Of a DNA stretch of 17,281 nt, positions 17,278-17,281 are shown one piece after another. Positions within the stretch are counted from its first letter, which is position 1. Each line of letters starts with the position of its first letter. Source of the DNA: Gyrodactylus bullatarudis (taxonomy: Eukaryota; Platyhelminthes; Monogenea; Gyrodactylidea; Gyrodactylidae); the NCBI GenBank assembly GCA_012064415.1, contig SSNU01000039.1, forward strand, positions 1 to 17,281. The letters are read 5' to 3'. The notes under the pieces are model-generated. The model was not told where the DNA came from and searched no databases. It worked only from the letters and a program-made list of their open reading frames with translations. The translations under genes and the position numbers were made by a program.

Positions 17278-17281
17278 GGTA

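Noticed and set aside
1..17281. tRNA, 5S, snRNA genes and CRISPR arrays
   Set aside because: No B-box-like GGTTCGANTCC with a cloverleaf, no recognisable snRNA core, and no regularly spaced direct repeats were found by eye.

Overview
This is AT-rich eukaryotic DNA, probably from an animal or a close relative. It has no bacterial gene organisation. It contains one recognisable host gene, a protein kinase with spliceosomal introns of only 23-27 nt, embedded in decayed transposable elements: non-LTR retrotransposons with apurinic-type endonuclease and reverse transcriptase, a Penelope-like element (PLE), a Merlin/ISXO2-type DNA transposon, a pogo-like remnant and an unclassified 811-bp inverted-repeat element. 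Introns this short in an animal-like repeat context recall dicyemids and orthonectids; that lineage guess is inference only.

Layout. 1-78: hammerhead-like ribozyme repeat. 175-799 (minus): N-lobe of an AGC-type kinase in four exons, open from a G-loop to APE and ending at a clean phase-0 splice donor. 830-6700: mostly non-coding, AT-rich, with a pogo-like non-autonomous element (1712-2261), an orphan CCAAT/TATA promoter-like block (about 2830-2900) and a fragment of a Merlin end (3079-3140). 6717-9028 (+): a broken LINE split by the 811-bp element (7456-8266). 9280-9413: a second hammerhead repeat, identical over 78 nt to the first. 10147-10524 (+): the missing kinase C-lobe and C-tail, in the opposite orientation to the N-lobe and in matching splice phase. 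11046-11132: a Merlin end joined to an ORF1-like fragment. 11520 to the window end (+): a PLE with a 5' hammerhead-like repeat, interrupted by an antisense LINE (12643-15792, candidate 10-bp target duplication) and then by an internally deleted Merlin element (16538-17276).

Two observations stand out. First, the two kinase pieces fit at residue spacing and splice phase yet lie 10 kb apart on opposite strands, suggesting an inversion through a tiny intron, an assembly error, or a trans-spliced gene. Second, two unrelated element types (PLE leader and Merlin terminus) carry hammerhead-like motifs of one architecture: CUGANGAG-N6-C/U-GAAAUA-N7/8-UAUH. Both lack a normal stem II hairpin. In both, the six bases that replace it complement a segment just upstream, with different sequences in the two families (GGCAU/AUGCC and CCGGG/CCCGG). 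This is the best candidate for something undescribed. All calls rest on reading the sequence; no search or folding program was run.
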